A DNA stretch of 64,000 nt from Paraphysomonas bandaiensis (taxonomy: Eukaryota; Chrysophyceae). The DNA lies in contig CBFFRP010000212.1 of NCBI GenBank assembly GCA_965644295.1, positions 1 to 64,000 on the forward strand, read 5' to 3'. Of the stretch, positions 44,281 to 54,498 are shown in pieces; position 1 is the stretch's first letter, and each line of letters opens with the position of its first letter. The position numbers and the translations under genes were made by a program. The notes below the pieces were generated by a model. It saw only the letters and a list, made by a program, of their open reading frames with translations, was not told the DNA's origin and did no database searches.

Positions 44281-46081
44281 CTATACTGGAGCAGTAAACA
44301 AATCCCAATGAGCAAATTTGTGTCGCTCAGCACGAGGCACGAAGAAGTTATTAGGGCGAATCATATACCCAAACGGTGACAACTTTTCGTCCAAATTAGA
44401 AATCCATTCCTTCGTTTCGGCATTGAATTTATTCTTTGCATAGGCTTGGCTAAACTCGTTCATCACTCTATGCTCCGTACCATTGTTGAGATAACGCGAG
44501 AATGGAAAAGGCCAAGGCATATGACCATCGTCGGGAATAATTTTTGCCTCTTGCGAATTACTGAATATAGCACGCGAGGGGGGACCTTGGCCTTTTGGGT
44601 TTTGAGGTTCACCTGGGAAAAGACTCTTGCAGTGAGTTTCTACTTGAGAATAATCCCAAAAATACGGAGAAGATGAATTTTTTATTCCGTCTTCCAGCGA
44701 CTGCGGACGATCATCCAAGAAGAGAAATTTGTGCAAACGTTTGCACACTTCAAGGGGCTCGTTCTGAAAATCTTCGTATCGTACTATAAAATATAAAACA
44801 GAAATCACAATCACTCATAAAAATCTGACACATAAAGATATCAAACGAATATAAATCTCTTACCGATGCGAACATGTTTCCCACTCCACTCGATATCATC
44901 CTAACAGCAACACACCTTATGAGATTATTCAGCATCCAATAAAACATAGCACCTTAAGTATACCATGCAACACATGCATGATACTAATCCAAGATAGAGA
45001 TCCAGAACCATATGGCGAAAATGTTGAACAGCCTCTAGAGAATTAGATAAGATGCACCACAATATTGGGTATGAGCTTACGTGTTGGAGGAATTGGAACT
45101 ATAACCCGCTCTACGAGTACCATCCATTGTGAGATAAATCTCCACACTCGTAAGTTTATCTTCAATGCTAGTATAAGAAGAATCGTTAATAAGAAACTTA
45201 GATATATAGGTAAGTATCTCTAGCTACATCAGATTAATATAGGTAAAGAGGTTGACTTACTCTTCCTGAGTCGATCTCATCCAGCTAGTTGTGACGCCAC
45301 TCATCTTGTTGTCCATAAAAGGGTGCTGGGTATTGATGTCATTAAGTTACAGATATACAAAGTCATCTCACCTTCATCGTTATAATGTACTTTGCACCAG
45401 CAAATCTCGATGCCGCCTTATGCACTATCGGTATATGAAGCATATTTGTGTCTGTATTCTCTACCAAATAAGTCTTGTCCACATCCCAGTAATGCATCAT
45501 CCACTGCAATGAAAAGAAATGAAGCTCATAAAGAATTATCTATATCTATAACTTGATATTACTCACCATGTCGAAGAAGCCACGACCGGCATCAATTAAT
45601 CTTTCACTTTCACGCACAGTACAATATTTATTTCTGATCCACAGTGCCTGGTACTGAGACATGTACTTCTTGTCGACATTTCCTTCCGTTCCCTGTCAAC
45701 AACCGCGACATAAGAACGCAGTAACAAGCATATAATATGGAATATACCCTGAAGCGCTTGCCACGACATATACGCTTAAGTGTGTGCCGATAACACCCTT
45801 CTATCATCGTGCTGCAGTCGGGTGTGTACCTCAGCATAAGGTATATCCAACTGAAACAACATCATGCCCACAATTACACACACCACGACAGCATTTCTCA
45901 CTCACTCATTCCCACTTCTTGGAAGCCCATATACGCCTATGAAGAAATGATTCGGCATCTCCTCGTGCACCACATCTCTAGTCACTGTTTTATTGTCATG
46001 CCAGAACAGAGACGCGGAGCACGAACAACACCACAACGCTAGACATATCTGCACATATGCAGCCGTCCTGAGTACGTGCAT
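44281..46081 (-). CDS. Sulfotransferase-like protein, left copy
   Basis: Nine exons (46081-45906, 45850-45748, 45692-45567, 45503-45372, 45325-45261, 45167-45121, 45034-44985, 44900-44864, 44783-44281) encode 412 residues. The N-terminus has a hydrophobic stretch (about 7-27), likely a signal anchor to the Golgi/ER. GLPRSGND-WIYLML (52-65) matches the 5'-phosphosulfate (PAPS) binding loop of the P-loop sulfotransferases. NTDTNMLHIP, AKYIITMKHPF and VRYEDFQNEPLE match later family blocks, the last near the 3'-phosphate site. It would transfer sulfate from PAPS to a carbohydrate or similar acceptor; the substrate is unknown. Compared with the right copy, exon 9 has two extra codons and differs at SNSQEAK versus NNERD. 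Both copies keep all splice sites and frames. Confidence 0.82.
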
Positions 46082-46443
46082 GGCCGTGACTGTGGTTACG
46101 GGAGCTGCATTAACATGTATGTGTATCTGTTGAGGTATGTGACATCTGATGAAATATTCACCCCTCCGCATCAGCAGCAGATAGTGTACTCCAGTACACA
46201 TAAAAAATGTACTCCAATACTCCATATGTACTCCACTACAAAAAAAGTGTACTGTATACGTATCAGTCAGATAAACACTCCAGTACTCTGTACCAGATAT
46301 GCTGCTGCATACCATATACAGTACTCCGTACTGCTGTATGTGTATATACAAGAATACCTCAAGTCAAGCTCAAGAAGAGGACCATCAACCATCCACAGAT
46401 ACACATACATGTTAATGCAGCTCCCGTAACCACAGTCACGGCC
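46082..46443. promoter_or_regulatory. Shared promoter of the sulfotransferase pair
   Basis: Only 362 bp separates the two ATGs. The outer ~47-bp parts are symmetrical; the central ~268 bp (46129-46396) is unique and carries TACTCCAGTAC, ACTGTATAC and GTACTCCGTACTG words like those upstream of other genes. Confidence 0.5.
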
Positions 46444-48238
46444 ATGCACGTACTCAGGACGGCTGCATATGTGCAGATATGTCTAGCGTTGTGGTGTTGT
46501 TCGTGCTCCGCGTCTCTGTTCTGGCATGACAATAAAACAGTGACTAGAGATGTGGTGCACGAGGAGATGCCGAATCATTTCTTCATAGGCGTATATGGGC
46601 TTCCAAGAAGTGGGAATGAGTGAGTGAGAAATGCTGTCGTGGTGTGTGTAATTGTGGGCATGATGTTGTTTCAGTTGGATATACCTTATGCTGAGGTACA
46701 CACCCGACTGCAGCACGATGATAGAAGGGTGTTATCGGCACACACTTAAGCGTATATGTCGTGGCAAGCGCTTCAGGGTATATTCCATATTGTATGCTTG
46801 TTACTGCGTTCTTATGTCGCGGTTGTTGACAGGGAACGGAAGGAAATGTCGACAAGAAGTACATGTCTCAGTACCAGGCACTGTGGATCAGAAATAAATA
46901 TTGTACTGTGCGTGAAAGTGAAAGATTAATTGATGCCGGTCGTGGCTTCTTCGACATGGTGAGTAATATCAAGTTATAGATATAGATAATTCTTTATGAG
47001 CTTCATTTCTTTTCATTGCAGTGGATGATGCATTACTGGGATGTGGACAAGACTTATTTGGTAGAGAATACAGACACAAATATGCTTCATATACCGATAG
47101 TGCATAAGGCGGCATCGAGATTTGCTGGTGCAAAGTACATTATAACGATGAAGGTGAGATGGCTTTGTATATCTGTAACTTAATGACATCAATACCCAGC
47201 ACCCTTTTATGGACAACAAGATGAGTGGCGTCACAACTAGCTGGATGAGATCGACTCAGGAAGAGTAAGTCAACCTCTTTACCTATATTAATCTGATGTA
47301 GCTAGAGATACTTACCTATATATCTAAGTTTCTTATTAACGATTCTTCTTATACTAGCATTGAAGATAAACTTACGAGTGTGGAGATTTATCTCACAATG
47401 GATGGTACTCGTAGAGCGGGTTATAGTTCCAATTCCTCCAACACGTAAGCTCATACCCAATATTGTGGTGCATCTTATCTAATTCTCTAGAGGCTGTTCA
47501 ACATTTTCGCCATATGGTTCTGGATCTCTATCTTGGATTAGTATCATGCATGTGTTGCATGGTATACTTAAGGTGCTATGTTTTATTGGATGCTGAATAA
47601 TCTCATAAGGTGTGTTGCTGTTAGGATGATATCGAGTGGAGTGGGAAACATGTTCGCATCGGTAAGAGATTTATATTCGTTTGATATCATTATGTGTCAG
47701 ATTTTTATGAGTGATTGTGATTTCTGTTTTATATTTTATAGTACGATACGAAGATTTTCAGAACGAGCCCCTTGAAGTGTGCAAGCGTTTGCACAAATTT
47801 CTCTTCTTGGATGATCGTCCGCAGTCGCTGGGAGACGGAATAAAAAATTCATCTTCTCCGTATTTTTGGGATTATTCTCAAGTAGAAACTCACTGCAAGA
47901 GTCTTTTCCCAGGTGAACCTCAAAACCCAACAGGCCAAGGTCCCCCTTCCCGTGCCGTTTTAAACAACGAAAGGGATATTATTCCCGACGATGGTCATAT
48001 GCCTTGGCCTTTTCCATTCTCGCGTTATCTTAACAATGGTACGGAGCATAGAGTGATGAACGAGTTTAGCCAAGCCTATGCAAAGAATAAATTCAATGCC
48101 GAAACGAAGGAATGGATTTCTAATTTGGACGAAAAGTTGTGGCCGTTTGGGTATATGATTCGCCCTAATAACTTCTTCGTGCCTCGTGCTGAGCGACACA
48201 AATTTGCTCATTGGGATTTGTTTACTGCTCCAGTATAG
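46444..48238 (+). CDS. Sulfotransferase-like protein, right copy
   Basis: Nine exons (46444-46619, 46675-46777, 46833-46958, 47022-47153, 47200-47264, 47358-47404, 47491-47540, 47625-47661, 47742-48238) encode 410 residues. Motifs are the same as in the left copy: signal anchor, GLPRSGND PAPS loop, NTDTNMLHIP, IITMKHPF, RYEDF. The junction after LTMD (donor 47405) was chosen because it joins EAVQHFRHMVLDLYLGL to DDIEWSGKHVRIV in frame; a later donor at 47438 would break the frame. Differences from the left copy are confined to a few residues, including GDG for EDG after RPQSL and KLWPFG for KLSPFG. Neither copy shows a stop or lost splice site, so both are probably active. Confidence 0.82.
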
Positions 48239-49522
48239 ATATTCATATATAGCTTCGACTCTTTCTGGACTAATATCATGATTTTTGCTCTAAATTATAT
48301 ACTATTATATATTATCGATCACCAGATTAGGCTACCTAGGTATTTACGTGTCCCCATTTTGTCTCTCAAAAGCTTTTTTTTACCTGAATTGGGCTCAGCA
48401 CCGGGTAAGTATCATAGACATTCAACTTCAATATTCGGTTCAACAGAAGCTCGCTTCTATCCTAATTATGATATTGACAGTCATATGTATATATGTATGT
48501 GATTTGATTATGTCTTACACATTTGTAGAGAAACCACAGTGATGGGCCAACTATCCAATACTCTGATCATCAAACACTCCAAGTTATATTCCACCCTTCG
48601 ACTGCTGTAGAATATCATAACCAGGACTTCGAAATTCGAAACAACTTCAAGAATATTTCAGGAGTGTTTAAATGGTAAATGGCATATCTGACGCTGTATA
48701 GTGTGTATGTGATTGGTGATTAAGGGCAGTGGCATCCAGTTCTTTCAGGCTTTGGGTTTAAAAACTCCATCAATACTATTGACGGAACGCTATCTAACAA
48801 TAGTATTGCAATACATTTTTCCCTATCCCTGGTGCATATCAGGATATTGTGTGCCTCATATCTCATATCATACACACATCATTCAATCAGGTGCACTAGC
48901 AGAGGTTAAGCGTATTGTATATAAATGAGATTATGATCCAAATTAAGGCAATAAGAACTGCTCACTTTCATCATCACACTTATGTACGAATATCAACACC
49001 TTGCAATTTCCATTCCCTCAGTATCCTTCTGTGATAGGAGTGCATTTGTTGATTTGTTGTAGCTATAATAGAGAATGGGGGCTTATTGTTTGAGTTGATC
49101 TAGTGCAATTGCTATTCCTTAAGCATACAAAGTATACATACCATTCATTTGAAATAATATTAGTTCTCATTAGTTTACTTGTCAGGAAACACCTACTTCT
49201 TCTTACAGCAAGCAAGCTAGTAATAGTTAAACAATCTAATATTAATTATTCAACATCATGAGGATAAGCTACAATTTAACCTAGGGATAAGGAGTATCGT
49301 CCCATGTCTAAATTTTGAGAGCGGGACGATATAGCCTCCTTATTGCCCTTGGTTAAATATAACTATTTGGCAGAAAGGAGCACTTCTATGCATGCCCTGT
49401 AGTTTATTGTACATTGTTTTACAGCGTTAGACTAGAATCAGTGCAACACAATTCGAGAAAACATAATTTCCACTGGTACATATCCCACATCCACCATGAT
49501 TTCGTTGCCAGTTGCTCGCGAA
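48239..49522. other. Spacer containing direct repeat copy 1
   Basis: No gene is seen in 48239-48802 or 49370-49522. The region between holds the repeat described separately. Confidence 0.4.
48803..49370 (+). repeat. ~500-bp direct repeat, copy 1, ending in a foldback
   Basis: Matches 52233-52745 in the same orientation (CCCTATCCCTGGTGCATATC, CATCATTCAATCAGGTGCAC, TTCCATTCCCTCAGTATCC). Its end forms a strong hairpin: TTAACC...AAGGAG...TATCGTCCC (49276-49303) against GGGACGATA...CTCCTT...GGTTAA (49323-49356). Confidence 0.75.
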
Positions 49523-50881
49523 TTAGCTTTTGGCACTAGTACCCATACACCCTCGAATATTAGTTTCTACAATGTCACGTTTGTATGTGTCTTCTAAATG
49601 TTTGTAATCTATCAACTGCGATCGCTTATCTATGCACGGATTCAGCTTATCCGATTTCTCAAATTCAGAAGCAGCTTCATAAATGTCATTAGGTAAGTCT
49701 TGTTTCATATCATCCAGTATGCCGAAGACCCATTGCGCAGCAGCCTGGTCTAGTTGTACACGTCTCTTCAGTAGATGTGCACATTTACCAAGGATTCGAC
49801 ATACGCTCTGCTTGTCTTCAGGACTCAGTTGGTCGACATACTCGTAGGACTTCATTTGCTTCAGAGCCAAAATGATAGGTTCCAATGCATCAGTAGTGAT
49901 TACGTATACAGTATAATCCCCTGTGTAATACGTAAGCTGTGAAAGGGTATGTACTGCAGAGGTTGGAATCACAAAGAAAATATCCCTTCTCACTGAAGTC
50001 TCCTTAGCATATTTCACGACTTTTTCAGTCTGCTCCTTTACATAACGAGGGAAATAAGTCATGTCGCAATTGGCGGGGCTCTTGGCGTCAAACACAATAT
50101 ACTCATTTCCGAGCGCTATAACATTGTCAGGTTTCAATTTCCAGGAAGAAGTACTGATGTATTCGATAGAATGCTGCATACATAACAATCTAATAGACTT
50201 CTCTACAAAGGACTCGTGGTCTATCCATTGGCGCTTCATTGCAATCGCTTGCTCTTCGAGATCTTTCTCTTTTTCGCGCTGGAGACACTGCATTTTAGAT
50301 TCTAACATGCTGTGCAAGGTATTAAATCGCGTCATAGCCTGCTGGTGATCGCTCACTCGACTCTCCTCCGCCGATTCCAAACGTGATACCCGATCAGCGG
50401 CATGCTGGTATCGGTTGTTCAAATCATCAAGCTTAACATTTAACGCTTGTATTTGTTTGTCTCTATCCGATAGAAGACAGTGCAGTCCATTTTTTTCAGA
50501 CAGTAAACGATTCAAATCACTCTGCAGCCCCTTCATGCCCCCCCTCATGGACATGTACTGAGCATACGCCTCATAGCTGAGCGCCTGCACAGAAGACCAC
50601 GAGAACAACCGCTGCCAGAGTGTGAGAGACTTAATCCGACTTATGAACTGTTCCAGTTTATCATGGTCTGTGTGTGTGTCATGGACTGTGTGTGTGTCAT
50701 GGTCTGTGTGTGTGTCATGGACTGTGTGTGCGTCATGGTCTGTGTGTGCGTCGTGGTCTGTGTGTGTGTTGATCTTGTAGGAGTGAGCTCTACAGGGAAC
50801 TCTGACTCTCGCAACACCCCACACACAGCTCCGCATACCCGCATATCCCACACACGACGCACGCAAGAGGGGCACTGTCAT
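49523..50881 (-). CDS. RmuC-like / PD-(D/E)XK nuclease-fold protein with mitochondrial-type presequence
   Basis: A single exon encodes 452 residues from ATG 50881. I preferred this start to an upstream alternative because it opens an Arg/Val/Ala-rich presequence of about 35 residues. Six 6-residue repeats of the type HTDHDT follow (about 39-74), then a coiled coil (about 115-215). The C-terminal domain contains KPDNVIALGNEYIVFDAKSP (250-269), then an acidic/basic helix, DIFFVIPTSAVHTL and YTVYVITTDALEPIILALK. PD(x)n-D-A-K and the following beta-strand/helix order fit the RmuC branch of the restriction-endonuclease fold, as does a coiled coil preceding the nuclease domain. Bacterial RmuC limits inversions and helps restart stalled forks. 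I infer organellar DNA maintenance, but catalysis is unproven. Confidence 0.65.
   Translation of the reverse strand: MTVPLLRASCVGYAGMRSCVWGVARVRVPCRAHSYKINTHTDHDAHTDHDAHTVHDTHTDHDTHTVHDTHTDHDKLEQFISRIKSLTLWQRLFSWSSVQALSYEAYAQYMSMRGGMKGLQSDLNRLLSEKNGLHCLLSDRDKQIQALNVKLDDLNNRYQHAADRVSRLESAEESRVSDHQQAMTRFNTLHSMLESKMQCLQREKEKDLEEQAIAMKRQWIDHESFVEKSIRLLCMQHSIEYISTSSWKLKPDNVIALGNEYIVFDAKSPANCDMTYFPRYVKEQTEKVVKYAKETSVRRDIFFVIPTSAVHTLSQLTYYTGDYTVYVITTDALEPIILALKQMKSYEYVDQLSPEDKQSVCRILGKCAHLLKRRVQLDQAAAQWVFGILDDMKQDLPNDIYEAASEFEKSDKLNPCIDKRSQLIDYKHLEDTYKRDIVETNIRGCMGTSAKS
50655..50775 (-). repeat. 18-bp coding minisatellite (HTDHDT units)
   Basis: About six tandem 18-bp units, read on the + strand as TGGTCTGTGTGTGTGTCA variants, lie in frame within the RmuC-like gene. 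They encode His/Asp-rich hexapeptides; copy number may vary between strains. Confidence 0.85.
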
Positions 50882-51211
50882 TGTCGGACTAAGAAGGACT
50901 GCGGGCTGTAGAGGACCCTGACTGTAACAGTGCGTGTAGTGATTGTCGCGACACCAGCATTGGACATGAGCGTACACAACAACATGTACACAGGTACAAA
51001 TGTAGCAGGCCAGTATATACATATGCAGAGGTTCCTGGAAGGTATACGCAGTACGCAGCAGCAGCATACAGCGGTATACGCAGTGCCAGAACTGTATACC
51101 GCTACTCTGTATACGGCATAGTGTAGTGTGTGATCACCGCACTGCACTGTACTGAATAGTATCACCTCTAGAGGCTCATATCAACTCAAGTATACCACTC
51201 CACTGCAGCTA
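50882..51211. promoter_or_regulatory. Divergent promoter region, RmuC-like / small membrane protein
   Basis: 330-bp spacer with words GTATACGCAG, AGCGGTATACGCAGT, CTGTATACCG and CTGTATACGG at 51040-51120. Confidence 0.4.
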
Positions 51212-51792
51212 ATGAAGCGGTCAAAGAAGCATCAGTCTACGGCAGAGGAATATGATGGATCGAGTGGAGAGGAGGAGCAGCAGGAGAGGCGTGTAGGCGG
51301 CAGGCCGAAGAAGCAAAAGTCGAAACAGGTGAGAGTTGAGCGGCGCGGTGCGGTGCGGTGCGGTGCAGTGCATGCGGTGCAATCACAGCTCATGTGCTCT
51401 TATCTGTCAGTTGAAGTGGTCGGGAATATTTATTCTGGCTCTGTTTGTTGCTCCGGCTCTGTTGGGCGCTGCTGTGTATCTGAGTGACTATCTCTATCCA
51501 GAGGTAACGTAACGGCCATGTGTCGCTCTGTCTCGGCAGACCTCACTAGCTTATTGTATAGGCTGCAAAGTTAAGACGAATTAGAGACCCTCTCGTGCGT
51601 TGCTATTCTACTGCAAACCCGAAAAAGGTGTCTGAAGTAGACCATTTGTTAAATAAGTACAAAGGAAACGAGCAGAGACTGTATGCACAGGTATCGGTGT
51701 TACTTTTTTTGTAATATATATTTTGATGAATAAATTGGTAGATACGGAAAAAATATGGCGACGACTTTCCTGAATGTCGAATATTTCCCTGA
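51212..51792 (+). CDS. Small single-pass membrane protein with conserved KYxGNE...KKYG motif
   Basis: Four exons (51212-51328, 51411-51503, 51562-51690, 51742-51792) encode 129 residues. The first 39 are basic and acidic, hydrophilic, with RPKKQKSK before the membrane. Exon 2 is one transmembrane helix (WSGIFILALFVAPALLGAAVY). The rest is a cytosolic or lumenal tail: LRRIRDPLVRCYSTANPKK, VSEVDHLLNKYKGNEQ and RLYAQIRKKYG. A Y-x(3)-P-x-K-V-x(2)-V-D-x-L-L-x-K-Y-x-G-x-E layout of this kind recurs in small eukaryotic proteins, but I cannot assign a function. All junctions are phase 0, so each exon is a module. Confidence 0.7.
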
Positions 51793-52232
51793 CGCATTGT
51801 AGTGTTTGGACTACATATTAATAGAAGGCAACGGGAACTGCGGTCCACTGTGATGTTTCTTACTCATCGTTAATTCAATGAAATTAGATTTGTTTAAGGC
51901 GTATTATATTCGGTGTGCAGTGGTTTGGCTTATTGCTGAATGCGAGCACCTGTGAATTTTAAGTGTTTATATAGAGCATAAGCACTCTAAGCCGAAGATT
52001 CTAATACTTACCGCATATACTACGGTACATATATATAGTTATATAGTACATAAGGTTCAGTAATACATTTCTGAGTTCATGCTACTATTAATTGATTGAC
52101 ATCAGTTAGGCACTGGCGATTTTGTGTTGAATTATAAAGTATAGTGGACTACATATCATATCTACCGTGCAACATTTTCTTAAATTTTACAAACAATGGA
52201 TAATTCTTAGAAAATATAAAAACATTGTGTGC
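51793..52232. other. AT-rich spacer
   Basis: No gene seen. Confidence 0.4.
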
Positions 52233-52745
52233 CTCATACTTTTCCCTATCCCTGGTGCATATCAGGATATTGTGTGCCTCATATCTCATATCATACATAC
52301 ATCATTCAATCAGGTGCACTAGCAGAGGTTAAGCGTATTGTATATAAATGAGATGATGATGAAAATTAAGGCAATAAGAAGCATTTCGTGCGACTACAAC
52401 TGTTCACTTTCATCATCACACTTATTTACGAATTTCAACACCTCGCAGTTTCCATTCCCTCAGTATCCTTCTGTAATAGGAGCGCATTTGTTGTAGCTAT
52501 AATAGAGATTGGGGGTTTATTGGTTGAGTTGATCTAGTGCAATTGCTAATCCTTATAAGCATACACAGTATTCATATCATTGATTCGAAACAATATTAGT
52601 CCTAATTAGTTTTAATATTAAGTTTTCAACATCATGAGGTTAAAGAGTATCGTCCCTTGTCTAAATTTTAAAACTCGGGCTCTTCGCCGTCGTTTCAAAA
52701 TTTTGAGCACGGGACGATATATTGCCCGTGGTTAAATATAGCTAT
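52233..52745 (+). repeat. ~500-bp direct repeat, copy 2, ending in a foldback
   Basis: Same family and orientation as 48803-49370. The hairpin survives as TATCGTCCC (52648-52656) against GGGACGATA (52710-52718), with a longer loop and a shortened outer left arm. Confidence 0.75.
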
Positions 52746-54498
52746 AAATTATATAATATATTTTTAACTGTTTTATTTATTTATTTAACCCTACTTCCGG
52801 AGTAGCGTTTGAAGAATGGAAGAAAAATCATCGTCTTGTGCGTATAGTCCAGACAATATCAAAATCACAAAATATTATTGAAGTAGAATATTATATAGTT
52901 CGTGTTTACTTTTATTAAAGTATTGGCAGTAATAATCGTTGCTTCAATTCAGTGTTTCTCAAGTGACTCACTAAGTGTGTAACTTTTAATCCTTTTTTGT
53001 AGTTCGAGTACAAAGTTATCATGCCCTCACTGCCAATATGTATAAACTCAATTCCATTTCTTATTAGTATAAAAACACCCCTTAAAACTCTCATTCTAAC
53101 ATATATATGGAGAGTATAAATGTATAAATACTTACACTTAAGATATCAATCATCATGTGTGTTAGAATGCGTATGATTCTCTAAGATAGAACTGTAGTAT
53201 ACATTAAATGCAATGTGAATAACTGTAATACGAAGCCAAAATACTGTATAGCGATATAAAAACTCTAAAACAGAAGTATCATTACGATTCAAAATACGGA
53301 ATTTTATCAGCGGTTGTTATCAGAATGATGAAATCATGTTGGTGCTGAGTTTTATGCGCAATGACACAATTGTTTATGTATTAATAATAACCCATCTAGT
53401 CTGACGACCTAACTTTTCTTTAACGACCTAAGATATAAAATGCAGAGGAGAAATAAGGAGGACAATGTTGAGACACGGATTGAGAATTTTGAGATGTTCC
53501 TTATGAGGAAATATCAGATAGAGATAGCGATAGAGCTTCCACCAAAGAAGGAGAACTTTGGGACTCCACCATTAAACTGGAGCATTCCAACAAGTGAAGA
53601 AGGAGTACAGGGGTACTGGAAGGCAAATGCCATCGCTTTTTCATACCATATATAGTATAGAGTATAGAGAGGTAATCAAGCAATCTCCGAAGGCATTTCA
53701 GAAGTGTCACCTGAAGCACAAAGAGTTTGAAGCAGCGGAAGGAAGAGACAGCAAGTTCAGTGTCTGCAAGAGGAAGGAGTGTTGAGTTACTACACAATAG
53801 TAAAACATCCAATTGTGTCATATCTTGACAAGGAGGTCAGCAGAGTAAGATCGGTGATCTTCTAACTCAGTATGGAACCGGAGGATACGGCGAAGGAATA
53901 AAACCTGTGAGAACTTCAGGCCCTGGATCAGACAGTCTTTGAGGTATCAAAGATCAGCCGGCTTAAGGAGGATTACTGTAGTAAATAAAAAATATTATCT
54001 GTTACTTGATGACATTTCGATCAAGTGTTGTCCAGGAAGATATAAGTTCAATACTAGGAGCTCCACACACGACCAGATCTCGCCTATGCTGTCTGATTGC
54101 TGTCGAGATATCATAGAGTAAGTCCATGTATGTATCTGCAAAGTGTACATACAGCAGTAAATACCATTTATAAGACAATAATATAATCCTGTTTTACAAT
54201 TTACAAAGTCCTTCAATCAGTGTACATACTGTATTTATTTTACCGTATTCTAATTTAATGCCAAAATATATAGAAAGTCAAGATATATGAAATCCAAACC
54301 ATCGAGCGACTTGCTCTCAATATTTCTTGTTGAACATAGTAAAATTTCTTCAAAAAGAAAAGTGATACAGTTTAAATATAGACGCCCTGTAGGAGTAAAT
54401 GGAAGTAAAAAACTCAAATTGCTTTAACGCCATGTAGTAGATGACGTATTCAGTGCTATTTATGCGATATTTTCCCCTTGTCGCCGCCCACCCGAAAA
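52746..54498 (+). repeat. Retroelement remnant and spacer
   Basis: Bases 53255-53440 match 15835-16000, and 54073-54120 match 15440-15490. Between them, the + frame 53440-53655 is followed in a different frame by 53594-53785. Both are charged and protein-like (RRNKEDNVETRIENFEMF, then KHKEFEAAEGRD), which suggests one frameshifted coding relic. No intact gene was found; 54130-54498 and 52746-53250 are AT-rich. Confidence 0.45.

Larger units (their letters stand above)
44275..48245. repeat. Large inverted repeat (two ~1.85 kb arms, ~270 bp spacer)
   Basis: Position p on the left arm corresponds to 92525 minus p on the right arm: all exon boundaries of the two sulfotransferase-like genes obey this sum except the final stop, shifted by six bases. 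The arms are about 44275-46128 and 46397-48245. Identity is very high even inside introns, so the duplication is recent or kept alike by gene conversion. Symmetry is lost at the stop codons and in the central spacer. Confidence 0.93.

Noticed and set aside
45902-46623. Long frames spanning the centre of the sulfotransferase palindrome
   Set aside because: They are exon 1 of each gene extended through the promoter spacer; the spacer part is not symmetrical and has no conserved coding signal.
50655-50775. Short regular repeats considered as a CRISPR array
   Set aside because: Units are contiguous without unique spacers, lie in frame inside a eukaryotic gene, and no cas genes are present.
50882-51067. 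Upstream extension of the RmuC-like ORF
   Set aside because: The extension is Cys/Tyr-rich, covers the promoter-like GTATAC cluster, and hides the presequence-like start at 50881.
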